Shown piece after piece: positions 41,061 to 48,340 of a DNA stretch of 64,000 nucleotides; position 1 is the stretch's first letter, and each line of letters starts with the position of its first letter. The stretch is from an uncultured Oscillospiraceae bacterium. GTDB taxonomy: Bacteria > Bacillota > Clostridia > Oscillospirales > Oscillospiraceae. Position numbers and translations under genes: made by a program. The stretch lies in assembly GCA_910588135.1 (NCBI GenBank), contig CAJUOT010000008.1:1-64000 (forward strand), in the 5' to 3' direction. Below the pieces are notes generated by a model that saw nothing but the letters and a program-made list of their open reading frames with translations, was not told where the DNA came from and did not search any database.

Positions 41061-41609
41061 TCCGGCCGCCGCGCTCCATTTGCCGTGTGCCAATCCGTGT
41101 GCAGTTTTCTTTCAAAATTATTACGCGTGCGCATGAGGCCTTCACGTGCCCGGAGTTTTCTAACCCGCGAAGCCGCTGCGGCAGTGGGAAAAACCGGGAT
41201 GCCTTGCTCTGCAAGGCTTCTCGGTTTGGGTTCATGCGGTCAGAATTGATTTATTTCAAGTAACCGCCCCGTATCCCCGTCCCCCTTCGGTCCCGAATCC
41301 AGCGAAGCGAATCGGGAGCGAACGCGAAGAAATTCCCGCGAAAGCGCCCGTCAGCTTTCGTGGGGAAAGGGGCCGCAGCAGAATGAGCGAGCGGTGACTT
41401 TGAAAAAGCCGCCGCAAGCGATATGACGCTTGCGGCGGCGTGGCACAATGTGGCAAAATTGCTATTCGGGTTTCAATGTAATAGCCGCCCACAGGGCGGT
41501 CCCAACCGCGAGCCCAGCGTAGCGGGTCGCGGTTGGAAGCGAAGAAAATCCCGCCAGAGTGCAGTTTCCGGCGAAGCCGGAAACGGAACGGTGACGGGAT
41601 TTTCAGAGC
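41061..41609. repeat. 550-bp intergenic region of nested palindromic repeats downstream of ssrA
   Basis: No gene is supported. It holds: a hairpin CCCGCGAAAGC...GCTTTCGTGGG (about 41337-41366); a strong hairpin GCCGCCGCAAGCG / CGCTTGCGGCGGC (about 41411-41442) with a T run on the minus strand; AACCGCGA...TCGCGGTT (about 41507-41538); and a 61-bp stem GAAAATCCCG (41544-41553) / CGGGATTTTC (41595-41604) enclosing TTCCGGCGAAGCCGGAA. The last is placed to terminate ssrA. The block CCAACCGCGA...CCGCCCTGTGGGCGG, read on the minus strand, resembles 42030-42085. Confidence 0.7.
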
Positions 41610-41956
41610 TGGTGGAGGCGAGGGGAGTCGAACCCCTGTCCGAAAGCACTTCCACAGGAACTTCTCCGAGCGCAGACGATCTTTTACATTCCCTCACCTA
41701 ACCGTGGGTCGTCACACTGTCAGGCTTGGTAGAGTCATCATGCGTGGCACGGTCAACTCTTTCCGTACGCACGGGCACCACTGAGATGACGCCCCGGCCC
41801 GGCTCGTGGTCCTTCCGGGCGGGACGGCCGCGTTAAGCCGCGGCGAGAACTACGTTATCGTCGTTCTTTAATTTATAAGTTGCCCGTTTTTAGGATGTCA
41901 GGCGCATCCGCTCGCTATCCCTGCTTCGGCGCCCCCGTCGAAACCAGTACGCCCCC
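41610..41956 (-). ncRNA. ssrA: tmRNA (ssrA)
   Basis: The 3' end reads GGTTCGACTCCCCTCGCC...CCACCA with encoded CCA (41610-41612), and the 5' end GGGGGCGTACTGGTTTCGAC pairs with it to form the tRNA-like acceptor (one G-U). The internal reading frame 41883-41833 gives a tag ending in NDDNVVLAAA before TAA; if GCA at 41883 is the resume codon, the tag is ATYKLKNDDNVVLAAA. tmRNA rescues stalled ribosomes and marks the products for proteolysis. Its partner smpB lies 1.8 kb upstream on the same strand. Confidence 0.96.
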
Positions 41957-42197
41957 TCGTCGGCGCAAAGTCCGCTCACCTGCGCTTCCGCCTGCGGCGA
42001 AAGCTCCGTTCGCTCCCTTGCGCCTCCTCTCCAAACCACAGCCACTTCGTTGGGCTGCGGTTTGGGGCCGCCCTGCGGGCGGCTTTTCCCCACAAAGCCC
42101 GAGGAACGGCTTTGCGGGAGGATTTTAATGGGCGGCTTCGCCGCAGACTTCATTTATTTTCAGCCGTCCGCTTTGCCCTCCGGCGTGAAAAAGCTCT
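41957..42197. repeat. Palindromic repeat cluster upstream of ssrA
   Basis: It contains CGCTTCCGCCTGCGGCGAAA (about 41988-42007; inverted match to about 11375), CCAAACCaCAGCC...GGCTGCGGTTTGG (about 42032-42066), GCCGCCCTGCGGGCGGC (about 42068-42084) and CCCACAAAGCC...GGCTTTGCGGG (about 42089-42117). The same modules occur downstream of ssrA and aroC. No clear ssrA promoter stood out. Confidence 0.65.
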
Positions 42198-42716
42198 TTA
42201 CACCTTCTCCGGCTCGGGGTACTCCACACCCTGGGTATCCACCGTCACCGTTTTCATCTTCTGGTCCTGCTTGGGCCTGTCATTCCAGTCCCGCCTGGCG
42301 CTGACGATGGCGTCCGCCGTGTCCATCCCCTCAATTACCTTTCCGAACGCGGCGTAGCCGCCGTCCAGGTGGGGCGCGTCGTCCACCATGATAAAGAACT
42401 GGCTGCCCGCCGAGTCGGGGTCCATGGCCCGCGCCATGGACAGCACGCCCCGGGTGTGGAGCAGGCCGTTTTTGACGCCGTTCTGGCTGAATTCGCCCTT
42501 GATGGAGTAGCCGGGGCCGCCGGTGCCCACGCCGTCCGGGTCGCCCCCCTGGATCATGAAGCCGGGGATCACCCGGTGGAAAGTCAGCCCGTCATAGAAC
42601 CCGGACCGCACCAGGGAAATGAAATTGTTTACCGTATTGGGCGCGGTCTCCGGGTAAAGCTCCGCCCTCATCACGCCGCCGCCCTCCATCTCAATGGTGA
42701 CAATGGGGTTGCTCAT
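42198..42716 (-). CDS. Cyclophilin-type peptidyl-prolyl isomerase
   Basis: The 172-residue single-domain cyclophilin (ATG 42716 preferred; a second ATG three codons upstream sits on the SD) has MRAELYPETAPNTVNNFISLV, the catalytic TFHRVIPGFMIQGGDPDG, GVLSMARAMDPDSAGSQFFIM and DGGYAAFGKVIEGMD. It catalyses cis-trans isomerisation of Xaa-Pro bonds. There is no signal peptide, so it acts in the cytoplasm. The residues that form the active site (Arg, Phe, Gln) are present. Confidence 0.93.
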   Translation of the reverse strand: MSNPIVTIEMEGGGVMRAELYPETAPNTVNNFISLVRSGFYDGLTFHRVIPGFMIQGGDPDGVGTGGPGYSIKGEFSQNGVKNGLLHTRGVLSMARAMDPDSAGSQFFIMVDDAPHLDGGYAAFGKVIEGMDTADAIVSARRDWNDRPKQDQKMKTVTVDTQGVEYPEPEKV

Positions 42717-42736
42717 AGCCGTCATTCCTTTCTTCC

Positions 42737-43747
42737 TCAGCCCCGAAGGGGGATATTGTGTTCCGCCAGATACTGCATCAGCAGGGGCTGGTTCTGCATG
42801 ACCTGTGTGAATTTGAACAGCACCTTTCCGTCCCGGCCGAAGAGCCTGGCCTGTCCGCCCAAGGCGGAGGGCAAGGCCACGTTGGCAATGTCAGAGGCGC
42901 GGAATTCGGCAGCCCTGTTGAAGGCGGTGTAGGCGCAAAGCCGGTCGCCGTCCACCTCCAGCCGCCAGTTTTTCCCCTGGAGGATCAGCACCACCGATAT
43001 GGCCAGCAGCCAGACCCAGACAAGCGCCAGAAGGATGCCGGTGCCGCCCATCTCCTCCATGATCCCGACCATGACGCTCACCACCAGGAGGACGCCAAAC
43101 AGCACAGCCATCACAACGCCCGTCACCAGCGTCCGCCTGGGCGCCCGGACGGTGAACTGCCGGGGAAGCTCCAGCCCGGTGGAGGCCGGCTGGGCCCAGC
43201 CTCTGGCCGCGCCGGCCACAGCGGGGTCAATCGGGGCGTTGGGGCGGTTCGCCACCTGTCCTGACTGGGTATACTGCCGGACATACTGCCGGCAGGAGGC
43301 CACGCCCAGCAGGCCAATCAGCAGGCCAATGATCAAATTGGGCAGAATCAAATGCAGGTTTTCCGAGTCTATGATGGAGAAAAAGGCCAGTTCCGCCACC
43401 GGGACGCCGTAGTAGCCCGCGGCAAGCTGCCACTCCTCATCGGTGCACAAAACGAACATATTGGAGGCGAAATCCGCCAGCACCAGGGCCGCGATGGAGC
43501 AGACCACCACCGCAGTCATGGCCAGGGGATAGGAGCGCCGGCCGTGGAGCTTGCCGTAGCCGAACGCGGCGGCCCAGCCGATCAGAAAGCCCAGGTAGCC
43601 AATGAAAAAGTTGGTAAACGTGCTGGCCAGAAACCAGGGCACGGCGCCCACAACCGCGCCCAGCAAAGCGCCCACAATGCCCAGAGCCGCGCTGCCCTTG
43701 GGAGTTTCCTCCAGCTCGGGGCCCCGGTAGACCGTCTCATGCTCCAT
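42737..43747 (-). CDS. Polytopic membrane protein with a PH-like C-terminal domain
   Basis: The 336-residue protein (ATG 43747, SD GGGGAGG; a TTG two codons upstream is less likely) has about five hydrophobic helices in residues 20-170 (SAALGIVGALLGAVVGAVPWFLAS, NFFIGYLGFLIGWAAAFGYG, LILPNLIIGLLIGLLGVASC) and two more around 215-265. A C-terminal soluble domain (EVDGDRLCAYTAFNRAAEFRASDIANV, LFGRDGKVLFKFTQVMQN) resembles bacterial PH domains. The function is unknown. It lies between cyclophilin and smpB on the same strand. Confidence 0.75.
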   Translation of the reverse strand: MEHETVYRGPELEETPKGSAALGIVGALLGAVVGAVPWFLASTFTNFFIGYLGFLIGWAAAFGYGKLHGRRSYPLAMTAVVVCSIAALVLADFASNMFVLCTDEEWQLAAGYYGVPVAELAFFSIIDSENLHLILPNLIIGLLIGLLGVASCRQYVRQYTQSGQVANRPNAPIDPAVAGAARGWAQPASTGLELPRQFTVRAPRRTLVTGVVMAVLFGVLLVVSVMVGIMEEMGGTGILLALVWVWLLAISVVLILQGKNWRLEVDGDRLCAYTAFNRAAEFRASDIANVALPSALGGQARLFGRDGKVLFKFTQVMQNQPLLMQYLAEHNIPLRG

Positions 43748-43793
43748 CGTCAAGTCCTCCCCGTCTCTCTATATTCTTGTTTTTAATTGTATG

Positions 43794-44255
43794 TCAGCGG
43801 CGGGCCCGCATGGCCCGGTCCATCTCCCGCTTGGCATCCCGCTGGGCGGCGGCCTCCCGCTTGTCATAGAGCTTCTTGCCCCTGGCCAGCGCCAGCTCCA
43901 CCTTCACCCTGGGCCCCGAGAAGTACAGCGACAGGGGGATAAGGGAATACCCGTCCTGCTGCACCTTGGCCTGGAGCTTGCGGATCTCCCGGTGGTGGAG
44001 CAGCAGCTTCCGGGTGCGCCGGGGGTCCTTGTTGAAGATGTTGCCCTTCTCATAGGGGGAGACGTGCATCCCGTAGAGGAACATCTCCCCGCCCTTCACC
44101 GCACAGAAAGAGTCCCGCAGGTTGACGGCCCCCAGCCGGATGGACTTGACCTCGGTGCCCGCCAGCTCGATGCCGGCCTCGTATTTGTCCTCAATGAAAT
44201 AGTCGTGGAACGCCTTCCGGTTGGATGCGATCTGCTTGGCGGACTGCTTCGCCAT
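43794..44255 (-). CDS. smpB: SsrA-binding protein SmpB
   Basis: The 153-residue OB-fold protein starts MAKQSAKQIASNRKAFHDYFIEDKYEAGIELAGTEVKSIR and has AVNLRDSFC, FLYGMHVSPYEKGN, RKLLLHHREI and the basic C-terminal tail KKLYDKREAAAQRDAKREMDRAMRARR that enters the mRNA channel. It binds tmRNA for ribosome rescue. SD AAAGGAGGG is followed by ATG at 44255. Its RNA partner ssrA is 1.8 kb downstream on the same strand. Confidence 0.96.
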   Translation of the reverse strand: MAKQSAKQIASNRKAFHDYFIEDKYEAGIELAGTEVKSIRLGAVNLRDSFCAVKGGEMFLYGMHVSPYEKGNIFNKDPRRTRKLLLHHREIRKLQAKVQQDGYSLIPLSLYFSGPRVKVELALARGKKLYDKREAAAQRDAKREMDRAMRARR

Positions 44256-44289
44256 GGGGCGTCCCTCCTTTGTACCGCCGTAGTATGAC

Positions 44290-44318
44290 AGCATACCACA
44301 TTGTCCGCTCGAATGCAA
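44290..44318 (-). promoter_or_regulatory. Sigma-A promoter of smpB
   Basis: Minus strand: TTGCAT (44313-44318), a 17-bp spacer and TATGCT (44290-44295), 35 bp from the smpB start. Confidence 0.65.
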
Positions 44319-44377
44319 GGGAAAACCGCCCCCTCCCCACATTACAATTATGTTACAGCCCATTTCAAAATCCACTC

Positions 44378-44406
44378 TTGTTTTTGTCAAAGGAATAGCA
44401 TATAAT
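44378..44406 (+). promoter_or_regulatory. Sigma-A promoter of murI
   Basis: TTGTTT (44378-44383), a 17-bp spacer and a perfect TATAAT (44401-44406), 36 bp from the murI start. Confidence 0.7.
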
Positions 44407-44441
44407 ATCAGAGTTTCAAACCTGTGAGGGGAGGATGTCCC

Positions 44442-45257
44442 ATGGATACGCGGCCCATCGGCGTGTTTGACTCCGGCCTGGGGGGGCTCACCGCCGTGCG
44501 GGAGCTGGCCCGGATCATGCCGGAGGAAGATCTGGTCTATTTCGGTGATACCGGCCGGGTGCCCTATGGAGGCCGGTCCAAGGACATTCTGGTGCGCTAC
44601 GCCCGGCAGGATGTGGCCTTCCTGCGCACCTTCAACCCGAAAGCCGTCGTCATCGCCTGCGGCACCGTGTCCAGCACCGCGCTGGACGCGCTCCGGGAGG
44701 AAAACGGCGTTCCCATCTTCGGCGTGGTGGAGCCCGCCGCCCGCGCCGCCGCCCAGCTCACCCGGAACGGCCGGGTGGGGCTGATCGGGACCAAAGCCAC
44801 CATCCGCTCCGGGGCCTATGAGCGGGCGCTGGCCCGGCTGAAGCCCGGGGTGGAGGTCACCGCCCGGGCCTGTCCCCTGCTGGTCTCTCTGGTGGAAAAC
44901 GGCCGTTTTTCCCCCGGGGACATTGTGGCGGAAACCATTGTTTCCGAATACTTAGCCCCCGTCAAGGCGGCCGGGGCGGACACCCTGATCCTGGGCTGCA
45001 CCCACTATCCCCTGATGCGGGCTGTCATCAGCGCCTGCATGGGCCCCGGCGTGTCCCTGGTGGATGTGGGGGAGCAGTGCGCCCGCTGGGTGAAGCAGCA
45101 GCTGGATTGGGACGGCCTGCGCAACGGCCGCCCCGGCGCGGGCCGGCGCCGCTATTATGTCAGCGACAGCGCCGGGGACTTCTCCGAACTGGCCTCCGTC
45201 TTCCTGGGGGAAAACGTGGCCGGCGAGGTGGAGCAAATCGACATCACCGCCTACTGA
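44442..45257 (+). CDS. murI: Glutamate racemase
   Basis: It makes D-glutamate for peptidoglycan. The 271 residues show RPIGVFDSGLGGLTAVRELARIMP, YFGDTGRVPYGGRSKD, the first catalytic cysteine in VVIACGTVSSTALD, VGLIGTKATIRSGAYERAL and the second cysteine in TLILGCTHYPLMR. The first motif reads ACGTVSS where many bacteria have ACNTAS; this form is common in Clostridia. ATG 44442 has SD AGGGGAGG. DUF1934 follows. Confidence 0.94.
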   Translation: MDTRPIGVFDSGLGGLTAVRELARIMPEEDLVYFGDTGRVPYGGRSKDILVRYARQDVAFLRTFNPKAVVIACGTVSSTALDALREENGVPIFGVVEPAARAAAQLTRNGRVGLIGTKATIRSGAYERALARLKPGVEVTARACPLLVSLVENGRFSPGDIVAETIVSEYLAPVKAAGADTLILGCTHYPLMRAVISACMGPGVSLVDVGEQCARWVKQQLDWDGLRNGRPGAGRRRYYVSDSAGDFSELASVFLGENVAGEVEQIDITAY

Positions 45258-45302
45258 CCCTGTCCGCGCCCGTGGGAAACGGTCTGGGCCGAAAGGAAAA
45301 CC

Positions 45303-45743
45303 ATGACAGAAAACGTAATCATATCCATCAAAGGCAAGCAGCTTTACGCCGAGAGCGGCCCGGAGGAGATGGAGCTGGTCACCTCCGGCACATTGAAGCG
45401 CAACGGCCGGGGGGGCTACACCGTCTCCTACCAGGAGACCGAGCTCACCGGGCTGGAGGGCACCACCACCCGGCTGCACATCGACGGCGGCAGGGTGACC
45501 CTGCTGCGGGAGGGGAACATCAACTCCCAGATGGTGTTTGAGGAGGGCAGGCGGCACCTGTCCATGTATGAGACGCCCTACGGCGCTTTGTCCATCGGGG
45601 TGAATACCAGGCGGATGCGCTCCACCCTGGGCGAAGCCGGGGGCGACCTGGAAATTGACTACGCCATTGAGATCGACAATCTGGTGGCGGGCCAGAACCT
45701 GTTCCGCATGAATGTGAAACGGAATCCCTCCCTTCCGCAGTAA
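45303..45743 (+). CDS. DUF1934 (YwiB) family protein
   Basis: The 146-residue calycin-like beta-barrel protein has VIISIKGKQLY, VTSGTLKRNGRGGYTVSYQETELTGLEGTTT, HIDGGRVTLLREGNINSQMVFEEGRRHLSMYETPYGALSIGV and DLEIDYAIEIDNLVAGQNLFRMNVK, the DUF1934 pattern. It has no known enzymatic activity. It sits 45 bp after murI with SD AAAGGAAAA and is probably in the same transcript. Confidence 0.9.
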   Translation: MTENVIISIKGKQLYAESGPEEMELVTSGTLKRNGRGGYTVSYQETELTGLEGTTTRLHIDGGRVTLLREGNINSQMVFEEGRRHLSMYETPYGALSIGVNTRRMRSTLGEAGGDLEIDYAIEIDNLVAGQNLFRMNVKRNPSLPQ

Positions 45744-45779
45744 CGGCCGCGGCCCCGCAGAAAAAATTTTTTCCAGGGG

Positions 45780-45860
45780 TTGCAATCCCCTGCAAATCAT
45801 GGTAAACTATTATCATGTATGGTAAGGAAGGAGTGAGGCGCGCGCCTCACTCTTTCTTTT
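45780..45860 (+). promoter_or_regulatory. Promoter and attenuator at the head of the rimP-nusA-infB operon
   Basis: TTGCAA (45780-45785), 17 bp, TAAACT (45803-45808). About 20 bp after the predicted start comes a perfect 22-bp palindrome GAGTGAGGCGC / GCGCCTCACTC (45831-45852) followed by TTTCTTTT, a complete intrinsic terminator 64 bp before rimP. Readthrough must be regulated for the operon to be expressed. Confidence 0.75.
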
Positions 45861-45923
45861 GGAAGCGCGAGGACAGCCGCGCGGGCCAACCCGAACGCGG
45901 CAGCATTGGAAAGGAGCCTCAGC

Positions 45924-46367
45924 ATGGCAAAGGTGACCGACGCGGTGGCCGAGCTGGCCCTGCCCATTGTGGAGCGGGCGGGCTGCACCCTGTGGGACGT
46001 GGAATATGTGAAAGAGGCCGGGGAGTGGTTCCTCCGGGTCTATATCGACCGGGAGGGCGGCGTGGACCTGGACTGCTGCGAGGCGGTGTCCCGCCCGCTG
46101 TCCGACGCGCTGGACGAGGCCGACCCCATCCAGGGCAGCTACACCTTCGAGGTGTCGTCCGCCGGACTGGGCCGGGCGCTGAAAAAGCCGGAGCATTTCG
46201 CCCGGTGCATGGGGCAGAACGTGGAGCTGAAGCTCTACCGCCCGGTGGACGGGAGCAGGGAGCGCACCGGCGTCCTCACCGGGTATGAGGACGGGGCCGT
46301 CAGCGTGGACGGCGTCCGTTTCGACAAAAAAGACGTGGCCCAGGTGCGGCTGCACGTCGAGTTTTGA
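45924..46367 (+). CDS. rimP: Ribosome maturation factor RimP
   Basis: It is needed for 30S subunit maturation. The 147 residues show ALPIVERAGCTLWDVEYVKEAGEWFLRVYIDREGGVDLDCCEAVSRPLSDALDEADP and TFEVSSAGLGRALKKPEHF, the RimP N-domain signature, followed by the SH3-like C-domain. ATG 45924 has SD GGAAAGGAG. It is the first gene of the nusA-infB operon behind the attenuator. Confidence 0.94.
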   Translation: MAKVTDAVAELALPIVERAGCTLWDVEYVKEAGEWFLRVYIDREGGVDLDCCEAVSRPLSDALDEADPIQGSYTFEVSSAGLGRALKKPEHFARCMGQNVELKLYRPVDGSRERTGVLTGYEDGAVSVDGVRFDKKDVAQVRLHVEF

Positions 46368-46381
46368 AGGAGTGAAACGAC

Positions 46382-47536
46382 ATGGCCAAGAAAAAGATCG
46401 CCGCAAAGAGCACGGAGCTGGACGCCAAGGAATTTTTCGCCGCCATCTCCGATATTGAAAAGGACAAGGGCATTCCCAAGAGCTATATGCTGGAGAAGAT
46501 CACCCAGGCGCTGGTGGCCGCCTACAAGCGGGACCACGAGGGCATCACCGACAACGTGGTGGTGGACGCCAACGAGGAAGCCGAGACCGTGCGTATGTTC
46601 GTCAAAAAGGATGTAGTGGAGCTGGTGGACAATCCCCACACCGAGATCAGCCTGGAGGACGCCCAGCGCGCCCTGCCCCGGGCCCAGCTGGGGGACGTGC
46701 TGCGCATTGAGATCAAGCCCAAGAATTTCGGCCGCATCGCCGCCCAGACCGCCCGCCAGGTCATCATCCAGGGGATGCGCGAGGCGGAGCGGGGCATGGT
46801 GTTCACCGAGTTCTCCTCCAAAGAGCACGAGATCCTCACCGGCACCGTCACCCGGGTGGACGACCGCAACGGCTCGGTGGCCATCCGCCTCACCTCCGGC
46901 TCTGAGTTTACCGACGCGTTCCTGTCCGCCGGGGAGCAGGTCAAGGGAGAAGTCATCCGGGAGGGCGACCGGGTCCGGGTGTATGTGGTGGAGGTCCGTC
47001 AGGCCACCCGCGGGCCCCAGGTGCTCATCTCCCGCACCCATCCGGGGCTGGTCCGGCGCCTTTTTGAGCTGGAGGTGCCGGAAATCTATGACGGCACGGT
47101 GGAGGTCATGTCCATCGCCCGGGAGGCGGGCAGCCGCACCAAGCTGGCCGTATGGAGCGAGGACGAAAACGTGGACCCCATCGGCGCCTGCGTGGGCCCC
47201 CGGGGCCAGCGGGTGAACGCCGTGGTGGAGGAGCTGCGGGGGGAGAAGGTGGACATCATCAAGTACTCCGACGACCCCAGCCAGTACGTGGCCGCCGCCC
47301 TAGCCCCCGCCGACGTCATCAGCGTCACCGAGCTGGAGGCCGGCAAGAGCTGCCGGGTCGTGGTGCCGGACGACCAGCTGTCCCTGGCCATCGGCAAGGA
47401 GGGGCAGAACGCCCGGCTGGCCGCCCGGCTCACGGGCTATAAGATTGACATCCGCCCCGCCAGCGCCCCCGAGCCCCCGGAGGAGGAGCCCGCAGACGCG
47501 AAAGCGGACGAGGAAGATATTGAGGTCGTCGAATAA
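46382..47536 (+). CDS. nusA: Transcription termination/antitermination factor NusA
   Basis: NusA binds RNA polymerase and controls pausing, termination and antitermination. The 384 residues contain the N-terminal polymerase-binding domain (DAKEFFAAISDIEKDKGIPKSYMLEKI), an S1 domain (about 130-200: TGTVTRVDDRNGSVAI), and two KH domains (DPIGACVGPRGQRVNAVVEELRGEKVDI; LAIGKEGQNARLAARLTGYKIDI), with an acidic tail. This is the short Gram-positive form without E. coli's C-terminal repeats. In other bacteria NusA controls its own operon, which fits the leader terminator. Confidence 0.96.
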   Translation: MAKKKIAAKSTELDAKEFFAAISDIEKDKGIPKSYMLEKITQALVAAYKRDHEGITDNVVVDANEEAETVRMFVKKDVVELVDNPHTEISLEDAQRALPRAQLGDVLRIEIKPKNFGRIAAQTARQVIIQGMREAERGMVFTEFSSKEHEILTGTVTRVDDRNGSVAIRLTSGSEFTDAFLSAGEQVKGEVIREGDRVRVYVVEVRQATRGPQVLISRTHPGLVRRLFELEVPEIYDGTVEVMSIAREAGSRTKLAVWSEDENVDPIGACVGPRGQRVNAVVEELRGEKVDIIKYSDDPSQYVAAALAPADVISVTELEAGKSCRVVVPDDQLSLAIGKEGQNARLAARLTGYKIDIRPASAPEPPEEEPADAKADEEDIEVVE

Positions 47537-47556
47537 TAAAGCGCATTCGGAGACAG

Positions 47557-47628
47557 CAATCCCCCGCCCTTGACCTTAAGGCCCCTTTTGAAAGGGGCTG
47601 GCACGGCGCAAGCCGTGACTGGGGATTG
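47557..47628 (+). repeat. Palindromic element with CAATCCCC ends, short copy
   Basis: Ends CAATCCCC (47557-47564) and GGGGATTG (47621-47628) enclose GCCCCTTTTGAAAGGGGC (47581-47598) and CACGGCGCAAGCCGTG. A longer relative is at 50970-51107. It lies between nusA and the YlxR gene inside the operon. Confidence 0.75.
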
Positions 47629-47664
47629 TCACATAATTGATCCACCCCAAAGGAGGGACACACC

Positions 47665-47940
47665 ATGCCCAAAAAAATACCCATGCGCCAATGCCTCGGC
47701 TGCCGGGAGATGAAGCCCAAGCCGGAGCTGATCCGGGTGGTGCGCTCCCCCGAGGGGGAATTGTCGCTGGATTTCCGGGGAAAGAAGCCGGGCCGGGGGG
47801 CCTACCTCTGCCCCGCCCCCGCCTGTCTGGCCCGGGCCAAAAAGGGCCGCGCCATTGAGCGGGCCCTGTCTGTCCAGGTCTCCCCGGAGATGTGGGAAGC
47901 GCTGGAGGCGCAGATGAGAGTGGGTGACGGCGGTGACTGA
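47665..47940 (+). CDS. rnpM: YlxR/RnpM family RNA-binding protein
   Basis: The 91-residue DUF448 protein has MPKKIPMRQCLGCREMKPKPELIRVVRSPEG, FRGKKPGRGAYLCPAPACLARAKKGRAIERAL. The B. subtilis homologue modulates RNase P. SD AAAGGAGGG is upstream. It overlaps the next gene by 17 bp, the usual order nusA-ylxR-ylxQ-infB. Confidence 0.92.
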   Translation: MPKKIPMRQCLGCREMKPKPELIRVVRSPEGELSLDFRGKKPGRGAYLCPAPACLARAKKGRAIERALSVQVSPEMWEALEAQMRVGDGGD

Positions 47941-48328
47941 CAGCGCCCTGTCCCTGCTGGGGCTGGCGCGGCGGGGCAATCACCTCGCCGCAGGGGAGGC
48001 CCCGGTGGAGGAAGCCTGTAAAACCCGGCGGGCGCGGCTGGTCCTGTCTGCCGCGGACGCGGCCCAGAACAGCGCCGACCGCGCCATGCGCTGGGCGGGG
48101 GCGGCCGGGGCGCCATGGGTCCGCGTCCCCTGGGACAAGGAAGCCCTGGGGAGTGCCCTGGGGCGGGGCACCTGTGCCACAGCCGCCCTCACCGACCAGG
48201 GGCTGGCAGGCGCGCTGGCGGAAAAGCTGGCCGCCAGGGACAGCGGGCTGCGCCCCAGCCTGGAACCCCTGCTGGACGAGAAAAAGAAACCGCGGGCCGT
48301 CAAGAAGCCCGCTCCACGTGAATCATAG
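47924..48328 (+). CDS. YlxQ, L7Ae-like ribosomal protein family
   Basis: The 134-residue product starts at a GTG (47924, or 47933) inside ylxR. It has the L7Ae/L30e fold pattern ALSLLGLARRGNHLAAGEAPVEEACKTRRARLVLSAADAAQNS and LGSALGRGTCATAALTDQGLAGALAEKL, followed by a basic C-terminal extension (DEKKKPRAVKKPAPRES). The family probably binds kink-turn RNA. It is coupled to infB. Confidence 0.88.
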   Translation: MTAVTDSALSLLGLARRGNHLAAGEAPVEEACKTRRARLVLSAADAAQNSADRAMRWAGAAGAPWVRVPWDKEALGSALGRGTCATAALTDQGLAGALAEKLAARDSGLRPSLEPLLDEKKKPRAVKKPAPRES

Positions 48329-48340
48329 GAGGTGGCCTGT

